Origin: Lentisphaerota bacterium
Lineage (GTDB): Bacteria; Verrucomicrobiota; Kiritimatiellia; UBA8416; JAFGTH01
Length of the DNA stretch: 7,201 bases
Reading direction: 5' to 3'
NCBI GenBank assembly: GCA_016934225.1
Contig: JAFGTH010000068.1
Span: forward strand, 1 to 7,201
Positions 6,945 to 7,201 of the stretch are shown here, one piece after another (within the stretch, counting starts at the first letter, position 1; every line of letters begins with the position of its first letter). The position numbers were made by a program, and so were the translations under genes. The notes under the pieces were generated by a model. That model saw only the letters and a program-made list of their open reading frames with translations. It searched no databases and was not told the origin of the DNA.

Positions 6945-7201
6945 CTACCGCACAATTATCACAATCCCGCGTGGAATCGGCTGAAACTCGTGACTGCCGA
7001 TATCAACCGCAAAGCCCTTCTTGCGCGGATTTCCATAATAATCAGTTTCCCATGGCGATGTCGCGGTGCCTTTGTCCACACAGCCCGAACTCTCCTCTAT
7101 TTGAAAATCGCCGTTTGCCATATCAACAAATTTCGGATCCACACTGATATTGTTGGAGAAATATCCCGCCGGCAGGGAATTGGCCTCCATTTCCGCAATA
7201 C
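6945..7201 (-). CDS. C-terminal end of a right-handed beta-helix-type surface protein (start beyond the window)
   Basis: The frame is open from the right edge (7199) down to TAG at 6947-6945, giving 84 visible residues; the ATG at 7190 is internal, since the frame continues upstream. The segment SVDPKFVDMANGDFQIEESS, followed by GCVDKGTATS, TDYYGNPRKKG and VDIGSHEFQ, matches the well-known closing module of secreted parallel beta-helix proteins (usual form DPxFVDxxNGDFxLxxxSPCIDxG ... D.xGxPR ... DIGAxE). Such proteins are generally exported polysaccharide-binding, polysaccharide-degrading or adhesin-like proteins; the catalytic part, if any, lies outside. After the module only FQPIPRGIVIIVR remains, with no recognisable sorting domain or anchor. 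It precedes the rpsB promoter in the same direction, with no convincing terminator between. Confidence 0.75.
   Translation of the reverse strand, partial: IAEMEANSLPAGYFSNNISVDPKFVDMANGDFQIEESSGCVDKGTATSPWETDYYGNPRKKGFAVDIGSHEFQPIPRGIVIIVR

Overview
The window looks like chromosomal DNA from a Gram-negative-type bacterium with mid-range GC. The gene content (a TIM-barrel sugar isomerase, an exported protein of unknown family, and the end of a right-handed beta-helix surface protein) would suit the PVC group (Verrucomicrobiota, Kiritimatiellota, Lentisphaerota). That placement is an impression from protein style only, because no rRNA or lineage-specific marker is present.

The left half reads rightward. 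It opens with the nearly complete 3' part of a sugar phosphate isomerase/epimerase-like gene (to 866), then a full-length mismatch-repair gene mutS (876-3377), then a gene for a secreted or periplasmic protein of unknown function (best start 3449, end 4816). The short gaps (9 bases, then 71 with no clear promoter or terminator) suggest co-transcription, although the three products have no evident functional link.

The right half reads leftward. A translation operon, rpsB-tsf (ribosomal protein S2, 6690-5695; elongation factor Ts, 5665-4826), has a good extended -10 promoter candidate near 6853-6880. It also has a leader of about 155 nt with three perfect-stem hairpins before a strong AAGGAG ribosome binding site. 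The S2 protein starts at GTG 6690 and has a charged, Ala/Lys/Glu/Pro-rich C-terminal tail of about 100 residues beyond the conserved core. tsf ends only 9 bases from the end of the unknown exported-protein gene, in tail-to-tail orientation. At the right edge, also leftward, is the C-terminal end of a beta-helix-type surface or exported protein whose start lies beyond the window.

No tRNA, rRNA, CRISPR array, insertion sequence or phage gene was seen. Most of the window is housekeeping. The items most worth a second look are the structured rpsB leader, the long S2 tail and the unclassified exported protein downstream of mutS.
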